64,000 nt of DNA from Platycnemis pennipes (lineage: Eukaryota > Arthropoda > Insecta > Odonata > Platycnemididae). A program made the position numbers and the translations under genes. The notes under the pieces are model-generated. The model had not been told where the DNA came from, searched no databases, and saw nothing but the letters and a program-made list of their open reading frames with translations. Numbering within the stretch: the stretch's first letter is position 1; each line of letters opens with the position of its first letter. Below are positions 33,125-48,100 of this stretch, one piece after another. Where the stretch lies: contig OW121856.1 in NCBI GenBank assembly GCA_933228895.1, positions 100,601,027 to 100,665,026 of the forward strand. Reading direction: 5' to 3'.

Positions 33125-36100
33125 CTGAAAATGGCAGAAAGCCATTAGTCTCAGTCCAATCTATTTTCTACTCTAATTTCCTGCAGTGGTTTTTACATAA
33201 AGGACATATATAATAATCCTCACATTTTTCCCACAGTTGTAAATACTGTCACACTGTAATGTATTTTTTGTTTAATATTGACATATTTTGTATATTTCTT
33301 TTTGTTCATTTATCATTCTTTAATTCCTTGAAGTACATCCTTGAATGTTTTTTAACCTCGGATTGTAATTGTTTAATGACAATAATATGTTCTACCCATT
33401 TATTTTGACGAGAGGTTAGATGGCAAAAGGGACATTTTTGTCTCAATCTCACCCCAATAAAGACCTTTTATTATTATTATCTATATCCAACGTTAAGTTT
33501 ACTCTAAGAAACATTTTGCCAATGAATATTCTAATTTTAGATGAATTTGAAAAACCTATAAAGTTTAAAACTCTAGTTTAATCATAATACAATGTAACTC
33601 AATATCATTGTTAACCATGACCAAAACATAAAGATATTTAATCCAATAACAATTTATGGTTGAAATACAATCAGCCATCTTATATTTATACTATGGACAC
33701 AGCACTCTTTATAGGGATCCACATAAAAATGCTGATCTATTGTAATTGGTTAAGAGATAAAAGGTATTTTCCAATGCTTTTGAAAAATGTAATCTTTACA
33801 AGCAAAAATTTATTCACAATGACAAATGACAATGATATTATTCATTTATTTGAAAAAGCAAAGTTATAACATATGGTTGTTAATTTCATGACTACCTTCA
33901 TGGTTTCATGATGCTGGTGGATATCTAAGCTATTTTTCATTCTTTGATGCATTAAGACACACAAATTTGTCTTTGAGCCATGTTTGTCCATCTTTGATTT
34001 GAAATCTCAAAGGTTTGGAGAAAATGAGTGTAGCTTGGGGTAACCTTTGAAGTTCAAAATTTTCCAATGATAGTATTCAATTGTCCACCAGGAATCAAAT
34101 CTTTATTCATATGAAAGCTTTTCTATTTTTTTAAATAATTCTTTTACCTACATTTTTGTCCAGTCTCAGTAGTTCTGTGACAAGGTAAGGGGAAAAATCT
34201 GTAGCTAGATCACCTTAGAAAAGGGCAACATCACAGCCATCAGCTAAGAATTTTAACAAGACTGATACTGATGTTGTCCGCTAAAACTAAGATGGCTCTT
34301 ATTAAAACTAGGAGAAAAGTACTAATGTGCTTTGATGAGGTAAATATACACCCTCCATGCTATTGAAGCCCTAGGATGAGAAACAAATTGATAGTACAGT
34401 CCTACAAACATCAATGAACCATCCCAACCCAAATGAATATTATGTTACATGTTTCATACTCGAATGTCTATTTAGGTACTCAATCGAATTCACAGACTCA
34501 TGATTAATGACAAATAAAAACTGTGATCTCTTGTAAATACTAATAGTATAGTTACATATGCATGGTATATAGATTAGTAATGGACATTTAATAATGCACA
34601 CATGCATGCATGTGATTATTCACCCCTGCCACATAGCCTCACGGGTATTGAGCAATGAAAATGCATATAAAATCAACATATGAAAACAAAGAACATCTGT
34701 AGCCAGTAAAATAACATTTATATAGCGTGAGCTATGACAAATGAAAATTAGCAAATTTAATATACTTGTAAATTGTAACATGGCATAATCAAAAGTGTTT
34801 ATATTTCAAGAATAGATTAAAAGGAAGCAACTCACCTCTGAGATACGCATGTAGATACCACGATTATTCTGTCCAATGTCAAAATAGAAATTCTTGTTTT
34901 CAACACGCATATGCCTCCCTTCGGGAAGGTCTCCTTTGAAGCCACCATCATCAGTCCCAAACTCCTCCAAAAGATCCGTAAGAGCATCCCGGAACTCTAT
35001 CATTCCCTGGGCTGGGATGGCTATCTGCGACCGGGGCCCTCCCCTTGTTATCGTCTGCGACACCTGTCCCACCCACAGTCCCAAGGAGGTATTTGCATCG
35101 GAATGGATACAGGTTAAGGCGAGGGGGAAAGGGAGGGTTGGGCAGGGCATCAAAGGTCAAGGATAACAGCAGGGTCAAGTGCCAGGACCCAAAGAGAAGT
35201 GACCAAGGATGTTGGGAATCGATCAATTATTGGATATCATCAGAGTGGAATTTTTGAGATTGAACACGCCAACAGAGAAAGTGGGCACGAGACGGGTGGA
35301 TAGTGAACGCCAAAGTGAGGACGTAAGCAGGGGTTGTGAAAGGGTCAACGTGAGATGGAGAGGAACATTTTCAAGATGGGCAGAAGGGTTTTCATGGAAG
35401 GCCAATGGGACATGATTAGTGGGTGGGGGCGGAGGGAGAGAAGACAAAAAAAAGGAGCAGAGGAAACACAACCAGTGAGGCAGACACCACAGAAATTGTT
35501 AAGGCTGCACTTTAGCCACATGTATGCAGCAAAACCTCTCGTGGTGGTCATCCCTCTTACACAGACCTTAACACATAAATGCTCCCTTTCAAGTATGGCT
35601 CAATAATTTATGCCTCTCCAACTTGGTAATACATCAATAACAGTTAGATTACAATATTTCCTTGAAACTTAAACCACACACAACATTTACAGATAATATC
35701 CAAGGATGTCAATAGACATCATAAATGTTGATGTGGTCCATTGCAAAGCTCCAGGTTGAACATAGATTTCTATTCTGTTCTATCCAAAATATTCAAATAT
35801 TTTCCTCTTGCAGACAAATAACCTATTTTGATATAAACTAGAAAACCACATAGGGTTTCAGGTGACCAGAGGGAGAATACAGAGTTCAGTATTTTCTCTC
35901 TGTCACCTAATCCAGTTAGTGGAGTGCAAATTTACCTCTCACTTGAACATTTTTAGTTTTCAGTGGTAAAACGTTTAAGTGATTCAAAATGAATTTTCAC
36001 TTTCAGAAACAAGATAAAATGATAAATCAGGAACTTGCCATCACATGCCAATGAAAAATTCATTAATGCCTCAGTAAAGTTTCCTACTCACCAACCTCTG

Positions 36101-39100
36101 AGGAAAAATCTATATCTAAGGATACTGTCTTCGCACACTAAGTATTTAAAAAAATATTATTACTTCAACTATCCATTTAGAAATAATAATTTTTGAGAGT
36201 CAAGAGCTTCTTTCTGATCAATAACCGACAGTTAAATTTAAAAAATACAACTTACAAACTACTGATCACAAGACTCACAGCCGCATAAATATATAGAAAT
36301 TAGCACCAACAATGCCAGGGCCAATGAACCAAAGTTATACAATTGAAAGAGTGATAAACTAAATCTCTGTTAGATGACAAAGCAATTCCAAAAATTATCT
36401 ACCCAGATAATTTCATCAGAACATTTAAAACAACCTCTGCAATGCAAAATACTACAACACTAATACATGCTACACCTAGCCCGCAGCAAATCACAGAAAA
36501 CTAAGGCAAAGGCCACATTACATACATGATTCTTACAAAGGACTGAAAACTAGATAGAAAATACAAGGAAATTAATATAATAACACAGCAAAGATCTACT
36601 CATTAGAAAGCTATCTTCACATGAATGTCTCATTAAAAAACCTGACCTCATTTTGAGCTTCTTATGATAATTACACAACTGTGAAAGACAATCACCCTAG
36701 ATAGATCTCACTACTGTCATTGAATTTCAAAAATATGCATGAGCAGAGATAAGTATTTCATACAAGTGATATGGACAAGTATTACTAATCATGTGCAACA
36801 CACTTTAAGCTACTAATGCACCTCATTACATCATATTCCAGTAAAATGCTCCACCAACCAGTATCCCAGCTTGATAATATAATTCCCAGACTAAAACTTA
36901 GCAATTGATAAATTTGCAGAGATAGCTGAAAACTGTCAAGACAATATTTAATCCAAGTACAGCTTATTTCAAGAGTATCTTTGCAGTGAGATTATAATAC
37001 ACACTAACACCATCCTTTTAGATAGGCAAATGGCTTCAGTTATAAACAAACAACTGACACAGGCACATTTAACTTTTTAAAGCAGACAACAACAATGGTG
37101 ACAAGAAACATGAACAGGCAATGACAACATTAGTAAGCTCTATCACTGGGCTGAAATTTCCATAATTCCTTTTCACATATAGCAGATAAATTTTGTAGAA
37201 GCCAATATTTAAATTGCAGGGAAAAATTATCTTCATCAGGAATAAAAGCTTAAAAATGAGGGGACTTTTTTTGACTTCAACTCCAACGATATTAGAGCTT
37301 GTTCCCATACCACTTGATCAAACAATCCTCCTCCCTCCCCAAAACACTGTGATCACCGGCATCATTACTAGATACATACTTTACTCTTTAGTTTGCATTA
37401 AAATCATATTAAAAGGCATACTCCAGAACCTATTGCTTTAATCATAATGATATGATGCCAGTATATTATATTAGTTTCACTGATTGCTTAATCAAAATTC
37501 CTTAGTTGTACAAGCACATAAGTACATATCTACCCAGCGACATAAACAAATAGCACCACACATTATACTCATGTATATACAATAACACCCTCTTCCTATC
37601 AAGGCACATTATAGGGTGGCAAAAAATACATCAGTTCAAAAGAAATTACTTACAATAACCAACAATGCTTTAGAAAATTTTAATTATGAATACATTGCCA
37701 CCTGCCTGATTAAGGAATCTATCATCCGAATACTTCAGCCCTAAATACCATTTTCCTTCTTAAAGCTTTCATAATTGTACAGCTTCACAGTTTTCTATGA
37801 AAAATAATGCACTGAAAATTAGAGGCATATGTTGCTATAGAGATATATATAAACAAGGAGTTATTGCAATGACTGCATCATTGCAATCAAAAAAATTGAT
37901 AAAAGAATTTTACTAATGCCCACCGAATTTTATTTATTCAAGCATTTCTATTTAAAGTCAAAATCATAATCAAATGACACAAACACTCTATTGTTCCTGC
38001 ATTTATGATGTATTTGGATAAAGCAAAGTAAAGGTTTTTATGGTATTAAAATATAATACCAGAGCAATGAACATGTTAAGAAAATACTTCATTTCTTAAC
38101 ATGTTCAGTGCAAAGAAGTTCCATCAAGCCTGCCTCCACTGACATAATACCAGAGCAATCCTATCATCACCCTTAATTTATTTTTTGCTATGGCTCTCCA
38201 TTCCAAAATCACAAAACATCAGATAATTGACAGTAAGGACAAATTCTATTCAAAAGTTGAAAAATCATCCCAATTTAGCCATTGTAAACCAGAATCATCA
38301 GTTGTGCTAATATTGAGAACTCATTCTAATAAAATCATTATTTATAATTACAAAACCTGTCTTTTCAATAACAATTATAACAAATCTATGCCCAGAACTG
38401 CACAGCAAACACATAGGTGACACTGGTTTCAAGGGTTCACAGAGTTATGTCTCATTTCAGAGGGCAATCATGCTGGTGTTAAAAATTAACCTTTTCTGGG
38501 ACTATGGCTATAAAAAGCTGATGCCTGGATTTCAATTGATTGTAAGCAAATGGTTAAAGTTTAATTATGAGTGAGCACTTAATTATTTCACTTTACACAC
38601 TTCCACCCCGCCCCTTTACCTAAATGAATAAGGAACTTGCCGACTTTTGAAAGACCTGTAACATAGCTTTGACACTTACAGAACAGTACAGAACCACAAC
38701 AGACAAGGAACAAGGGAATATATCAAATATATTCATAAAGAATACTAACATTATGGACCATGAACTTATTTGTGAATAACAAACAATTTATGATTGGATG
38801 ACATGACAAAAGCTGACAGCACAAACAACATATTTATATTCTTAAAATATAATTCACATGCCATCAGCAAATAAACTCAATATGAGAAAACAATTTTGAA
38901 GCACAAAACACTGTGATCATTAGATATTCAACAAGCTTCCATTTAGTGAGTCAACCTAATTTACAATGCTACCTCTTCCATGGGCCATCATGACAGCCAT
39001 GCAATTATTAAAAACTACTCATTAGGTCATGAAATTTTACAAAGTGAGGGTGGCTAAGAGGTTAACAACTGAACAACACCATATAGAGATGCTTCCTTTA

Positions 39101-42100
39101 TATCACTCCCCAGAATCAAGAATTCAAAAGTGATGGGGTAGTCAATGCAAAATCCTTGCGAGTTTATTATTCAATGTTACTATAGGAGGTTTAGATAGTC
39201 ACGCAGTTTACACAAAGTAATATTTTGACAAGAATATTACTTCATAAAGTTTTTACTTCAATATTGTTCATGATCATGAAAAAAATGGATAACAGATTCA
39301 CTTGACAAAGAATAGTTTTCTTTAACTAACGTCCTCCACTTACTGCTCATCACCTATTTTTTTCATTCATTTCCTTACCAAACTTAATCTCTTTCACAAG
39401 ACTTAGAACATCATGAAAAGCCTAATGATTCAGACAGACATGCAACTAGACATGGGAAAATAAGATTTGTGGGACAGATGTATTTTATAAGTTTTTATAA
39501 GTTCCCAGGTACATAAAAATAAGAATAAGCATTAGTAGCAAACACAAAACACAAATTAATTTAATCCTTTTGGAGACTGAATTCTCATTGATGAGAGTTG
39601 ATTTTATAATTGATTTTATATGTCCAAGTAAGTATTTTTAAGGTTTCAAAATACTAGCAGGTACGTTTTTCATCTGCCAATGTAAATGCTAACAGGCCTC
39701 CTGAATGATACACTTCATAAATTAGAAATCTTCACAGCAATGCATTGACTCAACGTCCATATCCACTGACAGTTAATGTTAAACAGGACCTGGCCTTAAT
39801 GACTTTCATTTACTATATTATACTACTGATAATATTATCAATGAACAACTAAAATACTATCCAAGGGCTACAAGATATTCCGCGTGTGACAAATAAAGTA
39901 AAAATGTGATACAAGTACACTTTGAAGGAGTATTGAAGAATCTTAAACAATCACAGGCATTAGTTTTCATGTTTGGCATGCAAAAAAACGTTTCTTCATC
40001 ATGATTTACAATGACTTGTCATGAGTGATAAAAATGTAATGAATGGTGATTCAAGCTTAGGGTATGGGTCATTTCACCACCACCTGCCATCGCAACTATT
40101 CCCATTGCTACTACCAATCATAAACATGTTCTTAGCAGAATAGTAGCAGCATACTGACCCCATTTCCCTTCACCTTTTAGCGCATCACATTAGCATGAGG
40201 TTAAATGTGCAACACTGCTGACACAAATCTTAAAAAATACATAATCTAGGGGCTTGCTCAATTACTCAAATTAATATACAAAACCAACAATTAAAACTTT
40301 CATATTTACAAGTCCCTCACTGATAGTCGAATTAGATTTTCAACTAAGCCTTTTACCACTCAAACAAATAATTCCAACATGTTACTCTACACATAATATT
40401 TGCAGTTACATTTCAACATTAATGTCAAATATATATACACAGAAAATGTACTTAAACAGACTCTGAGAGATTCAATCAAACATTAACGACAAAGAACATA
40501 CAAGTCACCAGCATAGCAAAGAGCCATTTAAGTCCAGGAGGAGCATTCCATCCATAACAATATATACCATAGTTGGAGAGTATGAGTCATAACTTACACT
40601 AAGCCTTATGTTAGGCCACCTGTAATTATACACTACGTCAACGGATCATTAATACTCACCCTCAAGAATCTTCCACGGGAATTTTCTTTTAAATCGAGGT
40701 AATACCGCCTGTTATCTTTAATCATCATTTCTGATTTTAATTTTCCATCTTCAGGAACATTTTCAGGATTGGGCGGACCTAATAAGTTGAAAATTAAAAG
40801 AATATTAGAGCTATCAACTTAGTCACAACAATTTTTGAAGAGAAGCTGTTCCAAAGCTCAATTTCACTCTCAAATAGAGATACTCTGTGCAAAAGTTCAC
40901 ACGTCCGTATATAAAACTCACTTATATGAAGAAAATTATGGTAAATTCAAAAGAATTACTAGCACCTGAAACATTTGACATAATAAAATAGCTAATAACA
41001 ATAAATAACAAATATTGTGCCCAAGTTGTTTCACTAGATTCAACTCAGAAAAAAATGCTTAACATCACTGATAAAAAGCCTTAAAACTGATACTTTCTCT
41101 TAGGATGATCAAATTATTTAGTATTACTTTTTCAAACTCTTAAAAACATGCATAAAAAGACTGTCACTTAGCATCACTCACTTTGTTATATAATGCATCC
41201 TATCATGTAATATAAAACTGATATGCATAGATAACAATAACTTCACTTCTGCAACAACAGTCAAATCATTCAATCAAAATCAATATGAATATGAAATAGT
41301 CAGTTATTACAAGACTATTCTCACCTAATGACGCATAGAAATCACTGAACGCTGATAAATGGTCCCGGAATTCTGCTGCCGTCGACAGAGCCAGGAATAT
41401 TTGACTACGCCGGCCATCTGCACCTATCTGTAACAAAATAAATAACGTCTGTTAGAAATTGTTTGGCACACCACATGATATAAGACATATTCTTCAACTC
41501 AGAACCTTGAGGAAGAAATTCACGTTCAAAAAATCCAAGTAATAGCGTCAACAATCATTGGATGAGTAAAAAACTTGAGCAATTTTCCACAATGTATTTT
41601 AAAATAATAAAATTACACAACACGTGTTTCGGCTTACTAAGCCATCATCAGGTGAAAATTGCTCAAGTTTTTTACTCATCCAATATGTCTAAATTCCACT
41701 GCGTGACGCCTGATACTGTGATCAACAATCATATTGTTGATAGATAAATAACCAAAATTTCCAAAACAAAATTCAGTTTGATACAGCACAGCAACCTTTA
41801 CATGACACATAATGATAGGATCAAACTACATAACAGACTTTTTGAACAAATTCGAATTTCCACAGAGAAAGAGGATGCCTTGGTAGCGCAACTGGTAGAG
41901 CACCTGGCTGGAAATCAGGGGGTCCGGGTTCGAGTCCCAGTCAAGGCGAATGATTTTTTCTCTGAGGAATATCTTGCATACATTACAGAGTTTTCCAAAC
42001 CATGAGATTTTCACGGTAACCAAAGTCTTTCATCTATTCAAATGAGGATAATTACATAGTCAATATTTTTAGAATGAAGAGGATTTCTGGCATTCTTCCT

Positions 42101-45100
42101 CATGCATACAAAGGCAATGTGATGCTCATTTACAATTCATAAACAAGTATTAAAATATCCAAACCTGAAGGCTTTTAGTAAAATAAATTATGGCTGGAAA
42201 GGTCAAGCCACTCACACAAGTCCTGGAGGAAAAAATGACATGTGGAACAATAATATGAAATTTGTCATTAAGTACCTGACATAAGACTGTAATTGCGACA
42301 GCATTGACAACTTTGATAAATAGGATAACTGCCTGCCATGATTATACACCCAGTAAATTTTTGAATTAAGGATATAAGTTACTATACACATTAATGAGTT
42401 ATTCAATTTATGCCCATAAAATCTATACACACCACAATTATCAGAAGGTAATACAGTAAAACTCATTCATACCGATCACGCATGTAATGAAATCCCGCCC
42501 ATAACGAGGTGACTTCTCGGACCCTTGGACTTTCCTATGGTCGCTGATGTTAAATATCACGCTTGTAACGAGTACGGATGGTATGAAATCCTCACTATAG
42601 CAAACTAATCTTTGGTCCCATGGCCAATTGTTACCTCTTTCATAGTGAATTTCTGGCCAACTCTGTAACCTATCTGCCCCCTCCAGCACCATAAGTTGTT
42701 CTCATGCAGGGCCATCACTTTAGCCACCCTCAGAGCAATTACGAACGGCAATACATCTGTTCGTCAAATCCTGCCCTTCAGGTATTTGGTGCAAAGGAAA
42801 ACTCTTCATTGTGAACTCTGCAATGCTCCATGAAATATTTTTAATAATAAAAAAACAAACTAATATCATTTTTTAACTAAATGGACAATAATTAATGCCA
42901 CAATGCTGCAATAACTGAGAATTTAATCGATCTAGACTAGAAAATGAAACTGCAAAATGAATATCTAACTCGTGGAGCATTTCCATTACATTTTTCATTT
43001 AATTCAAATTTTAGCAAAATAAAAAGGCGATTGTTGATTGGCATTCCATAGTGTCTTCGGGTGCATAGGCAGAATTTTCGAGGCAGTGAATCATCCTGAA
43101 CACTTCCTCACCCTTGTTCATCTGGCACATGGTTTGCCAAAATATTTCCTGCACTTCCATCCCCTCCGATAGAGTCACTGGTGGGCATTTCTCATCCTGA
43201 TATTTTATATCAATCATATCAAAGGATATTTGATAAACAGCTTTCGATTTTTCACTTATTTGCCGGTGCACAATTGATCGAAGCTTGATGATTGATTGAA
43301 TTAAACCGATCCAGCCATCCATTGGTTTCTCCAAACCCTTGAATATTCAAACAACTAGTTATTTTCTCCGCTTCTTCTAGTGCTGACCGCTGAGATGTAC
43401 ATCGATGGCTTTGGCTAGATAAAACTATTCCGCGAACATGCCCTCTAATTCCTCAAATTCTTTGCTGTTATTTGTTTCCTTATATTTCCGTTGCCCTTAA
43501 CTGCATCTTTTTCAATGATGCATCTTTGAGCTAAATCAATAGAGAGCATAGAATATGAGATGTCCTACTTCTTTGTTATCTCCTTTTTTGAAATTTTAGG
43601 ATTATTGTCCACGTTGTTAAGAATTTTTATCTTCACATCGAAATGTTAAAATTTTCTCTAGGTTTTATTTTTTGAACTTCACTTTCAACCTGAACCGAAG
43701 ACATTCTTGTACATCTATTACCACGGTTGTAAACAATCACCATACTGGAGGTCGATTTCCTGGGGTCTGAGTCATAATGTTGTGCTGCATAAATTTATAG
43801 TGGAGGAAGATGTTCAAGCTCAGTGGTAATCTAACATGCAATATATCAGCATTTTTGACACAAAGTAGTCGAAGAACAAAGCATCACAAACTGCATTTAA
43901 TTAAGCCCCAGCACTTTTTGTAATTAAAGACCATCTGACTCCATAACAAGACAGGTGGTGTACACCCCACCACTCGCAAGTCGTAGGTTTAATTATTTCA
44001 ACGTGAGTATAACTTCATATCCCTTGTTGTGAAAATGAAGCTACAATGCCTTAATTGTTGGCGATATTGTGTTTAGCTAAAGAAAAAGTAATATGCTGTA
44101 CCTTGATTACTTTGCGTGAAAGATGCTGATCGCTTGGAGTCGTCTAAAGAGTGTGCCTTCTCCCCCCTTTGTAGTTGCTGATAATATTGTGTTTGGCTCA
44201 AAAGATATTAATGTGGACCTTGATTACTTTTTGTCAAAATGCTGATCGCTTGGAATCATCAAGAGAGAGCATGCACTCTTCCCTGCTCCCCTGTCTTTTT
44301 TGTGACGCAGAATGATGACTGATTTCATCGCAATGCAATAGATTAACATGGTCTGACATCTCGAGTTTTGTAACGTGATCTTTCACTTCTTACACTTTGC
44401 ATCAAAAATGTTGAACAGGAGTGGTACACATAATTCTTCACTTATTGTTAGATTGCAGCATTTTAAATTTCTTGAAGCAAGTGGAATCTGTAAGCCTCAC
44501 ATATGGATTTCCAATGTCATAGTCCACACGTATGAAATGCTAAAGGTGTTTCACTAAAGAGGTGGTGTGAGTCACAAGAGGAGTGTATGTAAAAATACAT
44601 ATATAGCCAAATGGATCATAGCAATTCACTCTTACAACAAAAGACGTTAATGATATTTAAAATTGTCATTCATTAATAACTATCACACAGGAACAGATTA
44701 GTGCGATGTTTTGTGAATGATTAACTAGTATCGGTGAAAAAATTACATATGCGTAAGAAATATAAAGATAAAAAGAGGTTATACCTGGGGTCAATAGTAC
44801 ATTGTTAAGGATCCGCTCCGTTAATATAGAAGAATAACGACATAAAAGCCTGCTATTCTACGACTTGCAAAGCAAAAAAAATGTTTTTGTTTGGATGTAA
44901 CGAAATCCCGTTTAAAACGAATCAAAAGGCCGGTCCCCTAAAATTCGTTTTAAGCAAGTTTTACTGCAATAGTAACTGTACACAAGGGATGAGGTGGGAA
45001 GATTTAACTACACGATTTATGAAGCAATGAGTTCATTGCATATATCACAAAAGTGTGCAAATGACTACAAATTAAAATAGTGAAAAGGGCAATATGAGAA

Positions 45101-48100
45101 AACACTTGAAATAAATCCTTTCACTTTAAGAGCATTAACAGTTCAAATTTGACCCTTGTATAAACAGCCAGCAAAAACACCAGCCTAGGATAATGTTTTC
45201 TTTTTAGCCTAAACCATAGTACCATGTTAATCTTATTACAATCAATGGGATTTTTTTCTTTTATTATCACAGTAATTAACAGAATATTCATCATCATCAG
45301 TCAACAATCTTTAGATTGGTTTGATGGAGTTCCCTACTCAATCCTATCAGCTAACCTCTTCATATTTTCTTCAAATTAACATATTTCTTCTCCACATCGA
45401 GCATCACTGGACAGACTATTAGATTTTTCAATAAATAATAAATAATTTCTGAAATATTATTTACTAAGAATCTTCTTTATAAATTTGCAATTCTAGAAAC
45501 TAAATAGAAATGATGGGACTGTCAACAAAATAATAGTAGAATGGTTTAAATTATGATATGGAATGAAATATCAGCAGTTTCCTCTTCAGTAATTGCTTCA
45601 GGAATGTGCTGAGATACGTGAAAACATGTGGAGTTTATCTGTGACTTTAGAGGAGTAAGACAGCATTAGCAGAAGTTATAAAAATATTTTTTTTGGAACG
45701 AGAAAGACAAGCAGTGGAAAATTATAGCCAATAGTTGATAAGAAGAAAGAAAATTATTAAGTCAATGGATGTGAAAATATTCTTAGTGACTGGTTAGACC
45801 AGTGATTCCCAACGTCTACGTTGGCACCACCCTTCAGACTGAGGTTACAACCTATGGCTAGCATTCTTAAGATATTTTTATTTAACGGATTAGGCTTCCC
45901 TCTCAATCTCCACTAAGGATAATCAGTGCTTAACAGTAATTACTCCTTGGGTTGGAAGAAGAGCATTGATTTTTTTCACCTTCTATTCAACGTGAGAGTA
46001 ACAAATTCAGAAGTTAATCCTCCTCAACATTTTTCACTTTCCATAATAATCTCACAGCACCCTGAAGTGCTGCATCACACCAGTTGGGAGCCACAAAGTT
46101 AGACACACAGCTGAATATAATTTGAAGACTAAATATCACTAGCACTATTTCATGTTTTTATAGCAAGATCATGTTAAAAGTGAACATAGTGATACATAGT
46201 AGATTGGTGTAAATGCAAGGATGAAAAAAAATCACAAACATATTTTTCTCACAAATAAAATGCAATAGTGTTGACAGATAGCTCACAGACTTTATAGGTC
46301 TTCTAGAGGCTTGTGACAAATAAGGGGAAAAAAATAAGAAATCAAGGTACAGTTGATCACCCTTAATCCAGGAATCCGTAATCCGGGAACACCCATAATC
46401 CGGCAAGTTTGCCATGACCACCTACCCGGTACCTCATAGAAAATGCCGAAACATTTTTTAACGAAACATTGCTTCATAACCTGCCGAGATATTATCCCAT
46501 TCCATTCTTAATGTTTATTTTCCCATTCCACGAATCTAAATAATTTAAACATATTAATTTCTGGTACTTCGTGTAGACTGGAATTATTCTGCAACTTGAA
46601 CTAAACATACAAAATTGAAGACTCCGATACGGAGTACGACTAGTTTTCAGATCAGCCACTCACAATGGCGTGCGCATTTTTCATTGAGCACTAGACGTAA
46701 TTTGATAAAATTATCTGTTATCTGCTTTTGTCTCTCCCTAATCATGTCTAATCTATTATACAGTTGTGGCTACAACATAGGCATGAGGCATCAGCACTAA
46801 ACGTTAACGATCGCAGAAAAAGTGCAATTCATGAAAAAGCTTGACGCCCTTGCATCGGTAAAGCGATTGTCTGAAACACACTGCGTGGGAACTTTGACAA
46901 TAAAACACATTAAGAAGCTGAAAGATAAAATCCTCAAAATTTTACGGTTAAAGTGACAAGAAGAAATGAATGACAGAAAAACTATGAAAAAAGATTTAAG
47001 TGCTGATTTAGAACGCGTGGTTGAAACTGTGTCCGAGTGAAGGGCTTAGTTATTATTTCTGGCCTAATGCCAATGGAGGCGGCTAAACTATTTCGGGAGC
47101 AAATATAATCTAAAATACGATGTGGGAAATTTCGCGTCCATGGAATAGTAATTCACATATCAGTCATACCTAAAACATGCGTGGTTTAAATTTTGGTCTG
47201 CTTTAAGGTTTGATGTAGACAAAATATGTGGAGATCTCAAAGGTTTTCATGTTTTTGAGGATAAACATATGATGATGGAGTTGGTTGACAGTGCAAGCAG
47301 CATCAATAACCCCTGAATTAAAGGAAATGGAATTGGTACAGAGTGAATTACAGCAATGCTTAGCTAGCGACCACGATTCTCTAATCACACACAATCATCA
47401 CACAGATGATGAAATCCTTGAAATGGTAAATAATAACAATAAATCCGAGTGGGGATGAAGATGCTGGGCGTGAAATTGTGGAAGAAGGACTACTATTGAT
47501 GATAATCTTTAAGGAATCATCTAGTCTGGTCGCCTCCGACGTAGTGATGAGAGGTTGTGCAGACAACACAACGCGCTGAATCAGCTGATAACAAATCAAG
47601 CGCAGTAGGACATATGTTGCGTGAAGCACACCATAAGAAATATTAAATTTGATATACTCTTTTCCGATAGTAATATTACCCTATTAAATGTGCATAAATA
47701 TGATGAACACAATACTAAGCTTATGTTATTTTCACCCACTGCGAAACTTCGATACTTTTAAATAATAACATTGTGAATCAAGAAACCATTTCTCTCTGAT
47801 TATTCTCTGCGACTCGCTTCAAAATCGTGTTCAGTAAATGGCAAACGAATATAATTTGTTATAAATAATTGAATCCTTTCAATGAAAACATCCCGGACGT
47901 CATTAAAACACCAGTTGCCATGCATGACCCATAGTCCGGCAAAATCCCTAATCTGGCATCACTTTGGTCCCGACCGTGCCGGATTAAAGGTGCTCAACTG
48001 TATAATGTTTCAATAACCTGAGCAGTATTTGTGATCAAGAAAATAGAATGAAGGTGCATGAGGGTACATGATGAAAAATGGGCCAGTGGATAATTCTGTA

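Noticed and set aside
32750..33148. Plus-strand proline- and threonine-rich ORFs of 132 and 69 codons
   Set aside because: They are antisense shadows of the Gly-rich last exon of Pur-alpha.
41700..41732. Hammerhead ribozyme core near the foldback (GCCTGATACTG)
   Set aside because: The CUGAUGA and GAAA boxes required for a hammerhead are not both present in the right arrangement.
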